Shown here: positions 24,059 through 35,643 of the stretch, piece after piece
How positions within the stretch are numbered: the first letter of the stretch is position 1
How the letters are laid out: every line of letters starts with the position of its first letter
Source: Botryotinia globosa
Lineage: Eukaryota; Ascomycota; Leotiomycetes; Helotiales; Sclerotiniaceae
Direction: 5' to 3'
DNA: 64,000 bases
NCBI GenBank assembly: GCA_014898425.1
Contig: RCSZ01000008.1
Location: forward strand, 1,251,501-1,315,500
Program-made: the position numbers and the translations under genes
Notes under the pieces: generated by a model
The model's database searches: none
What the model saw: the letters and a program-made list of their open reading frames with translations, nothing else
What the model was told of the DNA's origin: nothing

Positions 24059-26137
24059 TTATCTTATCGACCGTGCCCCTTTGAATATCTTCTGGACATC
24101 CGACGGCCCCACAACAATTTCCTCTAGCTCGACATCCTCACGAGATTCTTGTATCTCACTATAGTTCCCATACAAACAAGCCTTTTCACTTCTTGCTCTC
24201 GCAGTTAAATCACTCATCGTCTCCGCGCCTCTAAACGTATGGCCTACCATAAGCCCTCTAGAAAGAACGGCAAGTGAGCTTGACTTCCAAGCAGGAGTTC
24301 CACGCAGCCTCGTCTGATAGATTGTAAGGACGATAAAAACAGTAGCGGCAATGATGAAGAAACAGTGCAATGATATCCATTCCCATTCAATTTTATAAAA
24401 GGTCATCGTCTCATAGACTATACCTGCTTGTAATTTAGCGCCATCGTCGTTAGCACGGATGGAGTTGCTAATGCTTTTTGCAAGAGATGCGAATGTAGCT
24501 GGGAGATCATTGCTCGTATTGAAAGCTTGCATCGAGCTGGGCTTATACTGAAGATTACCATCGGACATGATGTAACCATTCAATCTTGCCTGTTGTGTCT
24601 CGGTGACATTGTGCGTGATGTTTAGGTTGGTCGAAAAAAGGTCACTGAAGTAGCTACTAACGCTATTGACAGCCGCCTGTGAGACGTTATACTTTCCACC
24701 TAAGGATAGGTCGGATCGAGGCGCCGCGGACAATTTGCTATCGAAATTAAGACTTGACACGGTCGACGAGTTAAAAACAGCGGCCCACTTAGAGCTTGTA
24801 ATCTGCCACGAATCCGGATCTCGCTTTGCACTTGTAACCTCGGAAATGTCTTCGGAAAGAGTACCGCTAGAAATTGTAGAATCATATCGATTGACACAGT
24901 AGTATAGGCCGCATTCTCGTGCTTCGATTTTTAAGTCTGGCCACGTCTGATTTGATCCATCTTGAGGGGGGTGAACTTTGAGGAATGTCGTCGCCCATAT
25001 CAACGTATCAATATCTTGTAGTGATACCGTCTCACTACCATTTCCAGTTCCATAAGTCGTCATAAATATCCCACCTGGAATATCCAAAGATGTAGATTTG
25101 GTGGTATAGTTCCACCCATCAAAACCATCAATGAATAAGCCGTTGGGAAGTCTGAATGCAGTGCCCATTTTTCGAATTGCAATACCACTGTCGGTTTGCA
25201 AGGCTGCGTAGAGAAAATTGTCATCTCGATATTCCACTACTTTGTCGCTAAGATCGTTGCAAACATTACAAACCGAAAGGGACTCAAATGCATCCCACGT
25301 ACAATTTCCAGAAGTGCATGTGTGAGGAAGTTGTTGAGTGATCATTTCAAGAGGCTGCGTAAGACCGTATAGGACAGCTGATTGCATAATGAAGTCCGCG
25401 TTAGCGAAGGACTGTGCTAGGGGCGGATCACCTATTCATGGGTCAGCGGTCTTGATACCTTATTGGTATTTCGGAAGGATCAAGTTTACTTGACACCACC
25501 GTGAGTTGCATATTGAACAATCGACCCCTAGAATAACGATCTGCTCTCGGCACGTCGGCAATTCCATGTTTTTGAGGAACTTGACGTTGTTGATACTGGA
25601 CAAGTTGTTGTGTAAAAGGATCAACAGCCAACGCAAGAACCGTCGTGACAGCACCGATGCGTACTATGAGCCTATCCGTCTGAGTATCGTCTCGGCATCG
25701 TATATAGAAGGCTAGAATTCTTACTCCCGATTCTTCCTCCATAACAGTTTGAAACTGCCTAATGGCCCCCGGCTTGCAGCATCAATCTTATCGAAATCTA
25801 TCAAAAAGTGCTTTTGTTCTGAGAAGTGGAGCCATTTCCATTGGCTAGTAGACTCAGCAATGGAATACAGAACAAGAACTTTAGCGGCTGTTGAAAGAAA
25901 AGATACTAAGGCGTTAAGTGTGATGCCATGCCAACGAAAAATAGTCTTCCCATCAAACGCATATAGAAGGGCAGCTAGAGCTATGAAGCATAGCGTTCCG
26001 CAAAAGAGGGAAGCAAGCTCTCGTTTCCAGAAGCGGAAGTTCCAGGAAAGCTCTCGCGACATCGATCCGAATTTTTTTATGAAGCTTTTGCAACACAAGA
26101 AAGAAACTTCACACGAAAGAAAACGTGGAAACTCCAC
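24059..26137 (-). CDS. DUF3176-family membrane protein
   Basis: Three exons, complement(24059..25431, 25490..25671, 25725..26137), encode 655 residues. Intron phases agree, with donors GTAAAC and GTAAGA and TAG acceptors. The N-terminal third carries the DUF3176 pattern found in many ascomycetes: a first hydrophobic helix (LASLFCGTLCFIALAALLYAF), a DGK..FRW.GITLNALVSFLST segment, SQWKWLHF, ASRGPLGSFKLLW, then a helix ending in ALAVDPFTQQLV. A long Cys- and N-glycosylation-site-rich region follows (GNCTWDAFESLSVCNVCNDL), then a last membrane helix (FFIIAATVFIVLTIY) and a cytoplasmic tail with WKSSSLAVLS. A plasma-membrane location with a large outer loop is likely. Function is unknown for the family. 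The start could instead be the Met at about residue 26. Confidence 0.85.
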
Positions 26138-26861
26138 TCATTAAGTAAAATCTGTATAGTGGGGCGGCGACTGCGTTTGCATCCTTATATAGATGATCGC
26201 TTTTCGCGGTCGTGAAGGTTACCCAATGGTGATTAAGATGGATCATATTATCGCCATTTCTTGGCACGGAGCTGATATCTCTGCCAGTTGTATGACTTGC
26301 AGAGATCTTTGCTTAATTTGATCCCAATTTGGCCGCCAGCTGCTGGGCTGTTGGCATCGTGGTTATGGGGAATTCCAGGCCCTGGTTCTTCCAGCGGCAA
26401 ATGAAATGCCATCCTGCGGGAGATCCGCAATCAGGTTTGAGGATGTTGTACGTACATTACCTAGGTATCAATATATGTGTTATAGCGGTACATTATTGTA
26501 CGACTAGCCCTGTCTGAAACCCTTGTATAAGCTTATGTAAACTGAACCAATTCACAGCTTTTAACCTTAAAATCTTATAAATAGATCAGCCTCACATAAG
26601 ATGTACGTACAACGGCAATATCTCGATCACGTTCAACAATCTAGATGAATATAATGTTGAAATTTAACTCATCATTCAAATGCACTTGTCATTCCAGCCA
26701 AATAGGTGTGGGATGTAAGTGTTCAAATCGCAGTTCACAACGGTAAAAGGGGAAGGAGGTTGAAAACGTGCAACATTTCATTCATCTCTTCATTGCACGG
26801 TCCTTATGACTGGTAGTCTTTTAATATCATTTCTTCGTTCCCTCTTTATCATTTCATAACC
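26138..26861. other. Intergenic region between DUF3176 gene and GUS1
   Basis: About 720 bp hold the DUF3176 promoter and the GUS1 3' UTR. I recognise nothing else. Confidence 0.6.
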
Positions 26862-28813
26862 TCACTTCGTCTTTCCAGTAGGAATACCGAACATCACGGC
26901 TGGCTTTCCATCCTTGGCCGCTCTATCAACTCTGAAATACCCCTTTCTCTCCAACTGAATAATATCATCCTCTTTAAGATCGGCAACATTGCTATCGCAT
27001 AGCTGATCTGTCTTATGAGCGGAATCTGGAGTGAGGAAATCTTCCCAGTTATCATCTTCCTCCAATTTGTCCTTAGTGATCATGTAGTCAAATTCGTATA
27101 CCTCTGCTGGAACAAGGGTTTGGTCAGAGGATAACCAGGTGACTTTCTTCTCGGTTTTCTTGACATCACCCTCCAAGTGCAGTTCCAGCTCAATGTCTGT
27201 AATTGGACCAGAGCCATTGATTTTGCGCACGAATGCATTACCCCAATTCATGAGAGTAATTTCTTCGCCTTCTTTAAATAACTTAACATCCTCTTGATCA
27301 AGAATGAGGTTTTTGCTATATGTAACCTTCTTCATTCCAACCTTGGGGTTCTTTCCATGCTTAGGCTTGTCTTCGGTATATGGGGATTCTGGACCATTGG
27401 TGACGACTGCCTTTACTTGATCCTTGATATCGACACCTGTGTGTCTTGGCGCAATTGGATCAATTTCCTTCTTGTTTGAGGCCCAGAAATTGGTCCAATC
27501 CATGGTTACAATATTTCTACTTGGCCCCTGCTTCAAGATGAAATCTCTCAAAGCGGGAATTGTCATACCCCTTCTTCGAACTCCGCGGATTGTAGGCATA
27601 CGAGGATCATCCCAACCCCAGACTCTTCCAGCATCAACCATCTTAGCCAATTTACGTTTTGAGAGAAAGACTCGAACGAAGTTCATGCGAGCGAATTCCC
27701 ACATGTGTACTGGTGTAAGGTTCAACTTTGTAATAAACCATTGATATTGAGGATTTCTATCGTTATACTCGGTTGTTCTCAAGGCATGTGTAACTCCTTC
27801 GAGAGAATCGACGATTGGGCATGCGAAATCATAGGTAGGATACATCTTCCAAGTAGTACCGGTGCGGTGGTGGGGCAAGGGGCCACCAGTTTCGGGATCG
27901 TCATTGGGGCATCTGTAGATAACAGGGTCGCGCATTGCCTTATTTGGGTTGTCTACAGACATCTTTGCTCGGATACAGAACTTCTTTCCTGCTTCTGTGC
28001 CCTTTTTCATCTCTTCGAATATGGCGAGGTTTTCTTCAACACTCTTGTCTCTGTTCTTGCTCGCAATACCATCCATTCGTTGTTCCCTCATAGTCTGCTG
28101 ATCTGTGTCATCTGCATAAGCGTTACCATCCTTGATGATTCTCAGACCATATTGATATAATTCTTCAAAATAATCGCTAGTATGGCTCTTCTTGTCTGGC
28201 TTGACGCCCATAAGTGCTAAATCCTCGATAATAGAGTCTTGGAATTCTTGTTTCTCTTTTGAAGGGTTGGTATCGTCGAATCTGAGGAGAAGTGTGCCCT
28301 TATAAAGCTCGTGTGCGAAATAGTCATTGAGAAGTGCAGCCTTCGCGTGACCAATGTGAAGATATCCACTAAACAAGATTAGTCTCATAAATTTGAGGTG
28401 TAATTGATTCGTTTGGCATACGATGGCTCTGGTGGAAACCTAGTCACAACCCCCTTCTCGGTATTAGGCAAAGCTATGTTGTAGCTTGCTCCCGCCTTGC
28501 TAGCAGCTGTCTTCTTTGCCTTCTCTGCCTCATCCTTGAGCTTGATCTCCTCTTGAATTTCTGGATGTGTCTGCTCAATGAATTGATACCATCTGACAAG
28601 ATTGAGAGAAGTGCCCTTCTTTAAGAAAGCAGCTGCAACTCTGTTTGTGCGAAGTGTGACCCATATTTTCGAGTCCAAATCAGTGATCGTGTATCCGTCA
28701 ATATATGAACGAAGGGTAAGGTGTTTATCCAAGGCGATTAAATGTGGCTCAATAGCCTTGAAGTCTAGCGGAGCTAGATTCGTCGCAAGTTGAGACAATT
28801 CTTCGGACTTCAT
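26862..28813 (-). CDS. GUS1: Glutamyl-tRNA synthetase, cytosolic
   Basis: Two exons, complement(26862..28368, 28422..28813), encode 632 residues. The intron has donor GTATGC, a GACTAAT branch and acceptor TAG, and joins PPEPS to GYLHIGHAK. It is a class I synthetase that charges tRNA-Glu. Residues 1-100 form the GST-like domain of the eukaryotic enzyme. HIGH is at 135-138 and the KMSKS equivalent LSKRKL at 366-371. The RFDDTNPSKE and TEYNDRNPQYQWF motifs place it in the eukaryotic/archaeal GluRS-GlnRS group. The long insert-free core and the VLSKRKL-type loop fit GluRS better than GlnRS. It is divergent from MRPL1, with 223 bp between start codons. Confidence 0.94.
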
Positions 28814-29036
28814 TTTTTGTATATCTGAGTAGTAAATTGCTTTGATTATATCGCGAGATAAATTCTGAGAGTAGTGGGGGAATTTGTTGAGTCAGGGCGG
28901 GGTGGCACGGAAAGGGTTTCACCGGGCGCCGAGCGGAAGCTAAAATTTATGATCAGGCGCTAGTGATTATGGATGATCTCGAATTACAAGCACTTTCAAC
29001 CAATATTGAAATACTTTAGGCCTCGATCTACACAAT
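28814..29036. promoter_or_regulatory. Shared GUS1/MRPL1 bidirectional promoter
   Basis: Only 223 bp separate the start codons of two divergent translation genes, one cytosolic and one mitochondrial. No specific binding site was identified. Confidence 0.6.
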
Positions 29037-30039
29037 ATGGCAGCTCCAGGATTATGCCTAGCTCAAATGAGCAGGCTGTCTCTGTCTACTGCCCGACACA
29101 CCTTACTACATGCACCAAAAGCCTCAATACCTATAGTCCAAGTCCGACATAAGGGCTTCAAAGAGAGGATTCTCTCCAAGAAAGAGAAGTCTGGCGCTCT
29201 CACTGGACCAACTAAATCATTTTCTAAAAGAAAGACAACGGAAAAGAAGAAGAAGAAGCCAAGGACTAGTTATCGACAATATGACCCAAAAGATGCGGAA
29301 ACATTCACCTTGTGTGAAGCCATGCGGTTAGTCTACTTTATTGATTCAATGCAACATATTTACTAATGCAGCGCATAGATATCTGAGAGCATTCGAAGTT
29401 GGAAGACCCCCAAATTCTTCTAAATACGAGATACATCTGAAGATGAAATCCCTCAAGAACGGTCCCGTCGTACGAAATCGATTAAGACTTCCACACCCAG
29501 TCAAAACTGATTTAAGGATATGCGTTATTTGCCCTCCAGACTCGAAATATGCGGAATCTGCCAAAGCAGCCGGAGCGACGCTAGTTGGAGAAGAGGAGAT
29601 ATTTGAAGCCGTCAAGGCTGGCCGAATCGAGTTCGATCGATGTATTTGTCAAACGGATTCCCTTGCGAAAATGAATAAAGCTGGATTAGGACGGGTGTTG
29701 GGTCCTAAGGGACTGATGCCCAGCGCGAAGACGGGTACCGTTGTGAAAGATCCTAGTTTGGTTTTGAAGGATCTGATTGGAGGCGCTGAATATAGAGAAC
29801 GTCTAGGTGTAGTAAGAATGGCGGTCGGTCAACTCGGCTTCACACCAGAGGAAATGCAGCGAAATGTCAAGGCCTTCATCGAGGCTGTGAAGAAGGACAT
29901 GGCACAATTGAGTGACAAAATTAACAAAGAGATGGTTGAAGTGGTTCTGAGCTCTACAAATGGCCCTGGATTCATTCTTAATGGGGAGTTCAGGGATCTC
30001 AATTCGAGTTTGACCCCTCGAGATTTATCGACTTCATAA
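29037..30039 (+). CDS. MRPL1: Mitochondrial large-subunit ribosomal protein L1 (uL1m)
   Basis: Two exons, join(29037..29326, 29379..30039), encode 316 residues. The intron (donor GTTAGT) ends at CATAG; the earlier GCAG would give a stop, so I chose the later acceptor. The join reads LCEAMRYLRAFEVG. Residues 1-45 are a basic presequence and 50-80 a very Lys-rich stretch. The L1 domain follows, with RCICQTDSLAKMNKAGLGRVLGPKGLMPSAK..GTV, which contains the L1 signature around GRVLGPKGLMP. It binds 23S-type rRNA in the L1 stalk of the mitoribosome. Its 3' end converges on COG2, 115 bp away. Confidence 0.93.
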
Positions 30040-30154
30040 CACAATATATTAAGACATGCACATTTGTACTTTAACTGTATAATGAAAATTCATTTATTTT
30101 AGCTGGGTATAATACTATAAACTCCTGAAGCTCTACAATACATGGCTCAGATTG

Positions 30155-31024
30155 CTATTTCGATTTGAAATCTTTCAATATCTTTACCGCTTCGTCGCCA
30201 GCTCCCAAATCACGGTATATGCTCATGATCTTGACCAGCCGCGGTCTACCTTCTACTTTCAATGACAATGCTTGCTTCAAAGCATTACTTAAATCCAGAA
30301 GAATGGTGTTCTTTAGCCGTAGCAATCGAGGTTGCTGGGCTGCGATGAACTGATGATCCGATCCGATGGTGATCGATAGATGCTCAACGTTACGATAGTC
30401 TAATACAAATCTTTGAAGCTTCTTCGTACTTGTTCCATTGACAACGCCATCAATAGCAAGATCATCTTGATCTTCATCTTCATCCTCATCTTCGTCTTCA
30501 CTCCAAGAATCTTCAAGCCCATTTGGTGAGCGACCGAGAGATGCAACCATTAACCTTTCCTCCAACTCTTCAAGTCGTGAATCAACCTCGAGTAATTTTC
30601 TTCCCAGAGCTATCTCCTTAGTAACGCTTTTTTTCTCATCAAGGAGACCCTCAACCTCCAATTTCCTCTCTCTAACCTTCCCTCTTACATCCTCAACACC
30701 TCTTTTAAAACCTAATAGGCCCACTCTAACATCTTCAACCTTCTCTTCTCCACCCTTAAGGTCCGAGCCCAAGCTTAGAAATTGCTCATAGTTGGTATTT
30801 ACCAGATCCAATAATTCTTTAGAAAGGCCCTGTGAACGCTCACGAAGGTCGGAACGTAAATCCTCGAGGGTCTGGTGACGATCGGATAATGTAGATAGAT
30901 AAGTTGGTGCATCAAAAGATGGAGCCAAGAAATCAGATCGGGGAAGGGCTTCGGGATAGGGAAGATTGTCTTCATCGTCTGAGGAAACTTCACCCGATCC
31001 GCCACCAAAGTAGAATTTACTCAT
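30155..31024 (-). CDS. COG2: Conserved oligomeric Golgi complex subunit 2 (N-terminal COG2 domain)
   Basis: A single-exon gene of 289 residues. It begins MSKFYFGGGSGE and carries the COG2 N-terminal pattern at about 25-125: LPRSDFLAPSFDAPTYLS, a predicted coiled coil over LEDLRSDLRERSQGLSKELLDLVN, then NTNYEQFLSLGSDLKGGEEKVEDVRVGLLGF. An acidic Glu/Asp run sits at about 175-190. The COG complex tethers vesicles in retrograde Golgi traffic. Fungal Cog2 proteins are often short like this one, lacking the long animal C-terminus. It is divergent from HapX across 984 bp. Confidence 0.88.
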   Translation of the reverse strand: MSKFYFGGGSGEVSSDDEDNLPYPEALPRSDFLAPSFDAPTYLSTLSDRHQTLEDLRSDLRERSQGLSKELLDLVNTNYEQFLSLGSDLKGGEEKVEDVRVGLLGFKRGVEDVRGKVRERKLEVEGLLDEKKSVTKEIALGRKLLEVDSRLEELEERLMVASLGRSPNGLEDSWSEDEDEDEDEDQDDLAIDGVVNGTSTKKLQRFVLDYRNVEHLSITIGSDHQFIAAQQPRLLRLKNTILLDLSNALKQALSLKVEGRPRLVKIMSIYRDLGAGDEAVKILKDFKSK

Positions 31025-32008
31025 GTTCGATGGTTGTAAGAGATTTTCGAATCAATCAAGTCCTGAGAGGAAGAATACTGTACGAGCGTTCAGAGCGTTG
31101 TGTTCTTGAGTAAGCTTTGATATCTTGTTTTCAAGAGTTCTGTTCTTTGCGTTTGATATGTTTGTGGTTGATGCTCTACTGTATGCATCCACCCTCACCC
31201 GTTCTGTTGGAATTCCCAGGTAGTTCTTCGTTTTAAGGCTGATCAGGCATTCATGAGCAGATTGTCGGTCGGTATTTACATAACAGGACCCAGACGACAA
31301 ACGTAAGCTCTGGTAAAGTCAAGTCAGAATCCCAGGACAACAGCCGAGGAGATGACAATCGTTGATGAAAGATCCCTTCTTTTATCTCTTGGCATGAGGG
31401 GATTTCCAACTGTGATATAGAGTATGATTGGATATATCTCGTCGATTGACAATTGAATTCATATGTCAGGTTAGTCGAAGATTAAAAAGAGGTTAGAAGG
31501 CTATAGGACAGACACTTAAGATTCACTTGATGCCTGCAAAATAGGGAAAACCAATAAAGTCCGATTCTCGGAATGTAGCGTCTTTGTTTAACTAGACTGA
31601 TGACACTGTGACACTAATTTTTCACGCTAATTTTATCAATCTAATCTTTTTGATCTCTCACACACTTTTCTATTCCCCCTCCCTTTTCTTTTTCTAATCT
31701 GATCTTACAAACAATGCTCATTCGTCCTTTTATTTAGTACACGATTGTTCAATATTCGCCTTCAATATCTTCATGAATAATCTCTTCTGAAGAGTAACGA
31801 CTTGATTTTTGAATAACCTTCTCTTACCAACAAAGACAGTTAATCTTGTTACACTACAAAGGATTTACTTGTATGCTCATCAATCAGTTAGTGTTGAGGG
31901 AAAACTCGGGTTCCAAAGAGTTATTTTCATTCATATCTCGTGACCTTCCTTTGCTGCGATAGGTAGATAAACTCGAATTCGCCAATCGGCTATTCGTTGA
32001 CCCGAATC
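31025..32008 (+). promoter_or_regulatory. Shared COG2/HapX upstream region with HapX leader uORFs
   Basis: This 984-bp region separates divergent COG2 and HapX. The HapX side has a CT-rich tract at about 31660-31700, the usual fungal core-promoter feature. Three short upstream ORFs follow it: 31714-31737 (7 codons plus stop), 31773-31790 (5 codons plus stop) and 31873-31962 (29 codons plus stop). A GATA core (AGATAA) occurs at about 31965. If the transcript starts near the CT tract, all three uORFs are in the leader, which would allow translational control. The transcript start itself is inferred. Confidence 0.5.
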
Positions 32009-33544
32009 ATGGCTTCACCCGCGGTATCAACACCATCATCGGCTGGTTCTCCAGCAGCCCTTGCTCCAGCTCCTCCTGTTCTCGCCATCAAAACTGGTAA
32101 TCTGTCAAGCATGAATACCATGTCGCCAACATCGGGTGTATCTACCCCTACTATCATGACAACCAAGGAATGGGTTATTCCGCCACGACCGAAACCCGGA
32201 CGAAAGCCTGCAACTGATACCCCACCAACAAAGAGAAAGGCTCAAAACAGAGCCGCTCAACGTGCTTTCAGAGAACGGCGTGCTGCACGAGTAGGTGAAT
32301 TAGAGGAACAACTCGAGGAGGCAAAGGAAGATCAACAGAGGCGGGAGAATGATATGAGATTGAAGATTACTAGACTTGAGGCAGAGGTTTCTAGATTCAA
32401 TGGCGAACTTCAATCATGGAGATTACGATGCGAGACCCTTGATCGAATTGCAGATTACGAAAAGAGAGAGAAGGAGACTGCACTTAAGGAACTAGCATAT
32501 CTCAGAAATGGATTCCAAAGCAAGAGCACTGAAGCTGTTCCTCTCCCACCACGCCGGAATCGCCAATCCACTCAAACACAACCCTTACCACTGCCACGAC
32601 AAGAACAAATCTCCTTCGTTCCGGACCTTGAGGTGTCAAGTGAAGCAATCGGTTGTGGCGGTTGCAAGTCATTGGGCGAATGTGCTTGTGCTGAACAAGT
32701 AATTGCTATGTCCACTCAAGGTTGCGGCAATTGTATTCCTGACACTTATTGTCAGTGCTTGGAAGAAACGCTTAAGGATGTCGGCATGGATTTGAAGAGG
32801 GCACACTCTCCTTCAGTTGATGGCGCCTCAGAGAAGCGTGCTCGTTTGTCATCTAGGCCTTCCAGTCCGCTCGAGATTGATTTCACTGCCCAGTTCTCAC
32901 GACGACAGCCCATCGTCCGTGAGCCATCGCCTCCACCTCAGATTATCTCACGACCTGTTGAACCATGCGGCTTCTGTGACCAATCAACGTTTTGCCCGTG
33001 TGCTGAGAGGGAACAGGAGAACCGTCTTGCACCACTACTTAATGAAGTAACACCACCACCATCAGATACAGATGTTGAAAACACACAGGTCAAACTTCCA
33101 TCTATGCAACCCAACCATATGCATCGACCAGTTAGTGCCGCATCAGCTTCAAATTCTTGTGCCAATGGCCCTGGTACTTGCAAACAATGTATAAGTGATC
33201 CAAAGGCAGGACTATTCTGTCGATCACTTGCAGCAATGAGAGCTTCTTCAAGTTCAGCTCCACCTGACGGATGTTGTGGTGGCAATTCTTCTGGTGGTGG
33301 CTGTTGCAAGACAATGGAGCCGGCATCTACTTCAGAACCACCTCCAAGCTTATCTGTTGCAGAAACCTACAAGACCCTTTCTACCCACAAGAATTTTGAT
33401 CAAGCCAGTGATGAGTTGAATACGTGGTTAGGTCGTCTTCATGCTACGCCGCTCCAACATGCTGGTAGAGCACCCATGGAAGTGGAGGCTGCAAGTGTTA
33501 TGGGTGTGCTCAAGCTCTTTGATCGAAGATTCGGAAGAGGTTGA
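32009..33544 (+). CDS. hapX: bZIP transcription factor HapX, iron-homeostasis regulator
   Basis: A single-exon gene of 511 residues from the ATG at 32009. Residues 53-70 (KEWVIPPRPKPGRKPATD) are the Hap4-like CCAAT-complex-binding motif. The bZIP basic region follows at once (KRKAQNRAAQRAFRERR, about 75-93), then a coiled coil to about 145. Four cysteine-rich clusters occur near residues 214 (CGGCKSLGECAC), 238 (CGNCIPDTYCQC), 319 (CGFCDQSTFCPC) and 390 (CKQC...GLFC), with a CC-rich Gly segment near 421. This order is diagnostic for HapX. In Aspergillus and Fusarium it binds the CCAAT complex, represses iron-consuming genes under starvation, and senses iron through the Cys clusters. No siderophore or other iron gene is adjacent. 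Confidence 0.95.
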   Translation: MASPAVSTPSSAGSPAALAPAPPVLAIKTGNLSSMNTMSPTSGVSTPTIMTTKEWVIPPRPKPGRKPATDTPPTKRKAQNRAAQRAFRERRAARVGELEEQLEEAKEDQQRRENDMRLKITRLEAEVSRFNGELQSWRLRCETLDRIADYEKREKETALKELAYLRNGFQSKSTEAVPLPPRRNRQSTQTQPLPLPRQEQISFVPDLEVSSEAIGCGGCKSLGECACAEQVIAMSTQGCGNCIPDTYCQCLEETLKDVGMDLKRAHSPSVDGASEKRARLSSRPSSPLEIDFTAQFSRRQPIVREPSPPPQIISRPVEPCGFCDQSTFCPCAEREQENRLAPLLNEVTPPPSDTDVENTQVKLPSMQPNHMHRPVSAASASNSCANGPGTCKQCISDPKAGLFCRSLAAMRASSSSAPPDGCCGGNSSGGGCCKTMEPASTSEPPPSLSVAETYKTLSTHKNFDQASDELNTWLGRLHATPLQHAGRAPMEVEAASVMGVLKLFDRRFGRG

Positions 33545-34290
33545 AGAACATAGAAATTTTATTATAGATACCCAGCTTTAATTACGACTCATGGAGACGA
33601 ATGACTTCATATAGAATTGTACATATTTTCAGGATATGCATAAGCATAAAACAAAAGCATAAGCGATTTGATATCATTTGATTTTTGGAGCACCGTTCAT
33701 TGAGCTGGCCAACGTTCATGTACATGTTCAGTTTAATATAGCAAATGCAATGCACATATCCATTCCAACGGTCATATATACGAATGACAGCTCAGAAATA
33801 CTCACAACGTATCCACAATTCTTGGCGATCAATTGTCCTTTCCTAGAAAGGCAGGTGTCAGTACAACAGAACCGTTCCTGGGGAATTCCGATACCAAGTT
33901 ATCTTTTCCGATCCATTACCTGCCCCACGTGTAAGATTTTATCAAGGAGGGGTCGTTGTTTACACTGCAGCTCGTTCCTGAACACCTGCCTTTCCTTTCT
34001 TTTCCTCTCTATAATCTCAAGCCATTTATAAGTTGCCGTTTTTGAGTCCTTTCGGATTTGCACGATACTAGGCTATCGGAGTAGTATCTCTCTTGAACTC
34101 GGTAAGAGTTCCTATACGGTAATTAGGTGGATTAAATGCATATTCAACATGACCGAGATGAGCTAGAAGTTTGGTCGAGGGATTTTTATCTATATTTAAG
34201 CTCCAAGGTAAGTTCAAATATTTCTTGAACACACTTCTTTTTGCTTGCGCTTTCTCAATTACGCCTTTAAGTTTTTGGAAAGTATTCAAC
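33545..34290. other. Intergenic region between hapX and RNase T2
   Basis: About 745 bp with the hapX 3' UTR and the promoter of the RNase T2 gene. No feature was recognised. Confidence 0.6.
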
Positions 34291-35541
34291 ATGCAGGCCG
34301 TTAAAATTACTGCGTTTCTCGCTCCTCTGCTATTCCCATTTCAAGGTGTACAAGCATCATTATATGGAGAAAGTAGCTTCAATCATACCTGTGAATTAAG
34401 TGCGTATTTACTCTTCCCATCACAATCGCAATTGCATTTCTATAAGAAATTAAAGCACCTAACAAACAACTAAGAAACGCCCTATCTCTCCTGTTCCAAA
34501 AATGCCTCTCCAGACCTCACCGATTCCTGCTGTACCGAGACCTTTGGAGGTCTAGTTCTCAGTACCCAATTCTGGAATACGTATACTGGGTACGAATCGG
34601 AGGGGCAATTGTTACCCAAGAATTCTTGGACGTTGCATGGACTTTGGCCCGATTTCTGCAATGGAAGCTATACGCAGTATTGCGATTTGAGGTTTGTGAA
34701 TTCCAATTTGTTGTAGTTTGAAGTTATTGGGAAAGAGGAAGAATTACAAAACTAATTTTAGAAATATGTAGTCGTCAATATGACCCGGTTCCATCTCCTA
34801 ATACTACAACCGGAACGGCAAGTGGAACACCTGTGCCTCCTTACACCGGAAAACCCATCTCGGAAATCATCAAGAGTTACGGAAAATATGATCTCCTCGC
34901 CTACATGAACAAGTAAATCCCCGCTCTCCTTTCTCTCTCCAGCCCCTCCATCCCCTCCCAAAAACTAACAAAATAACCCCAGCTACTGGATTGCTCAAAA
35001 CCAACCCAACTGGTACCTCTGGGCGCACGAGTTTTCCAAACACGCCACCTGCTTCTCCACCTTCGATACTCCCTGCTACGGACCAACCTACAACTCCACC
35101 CCCTTCTCCGACTTGATCTCTTTCTACACCACTGCCCTCTCCTACTTTTCCACCCTCCCAACTTATGATTTCCTGAGCAAACACCATATCGTTCCTTCTA
35201 ATACAACTACGTACACGCTTTCCTCACTTCAATCGGCGTTGAAGAAGGAGACCGGTGCCGTGCCGTATATTGGATGTTCGGGACCAAGATACAATACCAC
35301 GGAGCAGGGGAAGGGAAGCTTGGATAATGGATACACCGTATTCAGTGAGGTGTGGTATTACTTCCACGTGCTTGGAAGAGTTCAGGACGGGAAGAAGACA
35401 CCTGTGGGAGCGGATATTAATGGGGGTAGCATAAGCAGTTGTGCGACTACGAAGGGGGCAGTGAAATATTTTGAACGAAGTGCGGGATCTGTAAGACGGG
35501 GAAGTGGTGCTTATGAGTTGGAGGGTGTTTTGGGATCATGA
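34291..35541 (+). CDS. Secreted ribonuclease T2
   Basis: Four exons, join(34291..34399, 34475..34691, 34772..34912, 34983..35541), encode 341 residues. Residues 1-22 are a signal peptide (MQAVKITAFLAPLLFPFQGVQA). The two catalytic blocks are present: LHGLWPDFC (CAS I) in exon 2 and HEFSKHATC (CAS II) in exon 4, where Ala replaces the more common Gly. Conserved cysteines (SCCTETFGG, YCD, GCSGPRY) and several N-glycosylation sites (NHT, NAS, NGS, NTT) fit a secreted T2 enzyme, which cleaves RNA through a 2',3'-cyclic intermediate. Introns 2-4 are ordinary GT-AG. Intron 1 appears to use an AAG acceptor (ACTAAG); a CAG about 40 bp later is possible but would remove a conserved Cys. Confidence 0.9.
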
Positions 35542-35643
35542 AATGATTTTGATTGGTAATGTAATGGGTGGTTTAATGAGGTTGTCAATATGAATGGTAT
35601 AAAAGCTTATAAGATATGAAATCGGATCTATTTAGGAACATTC

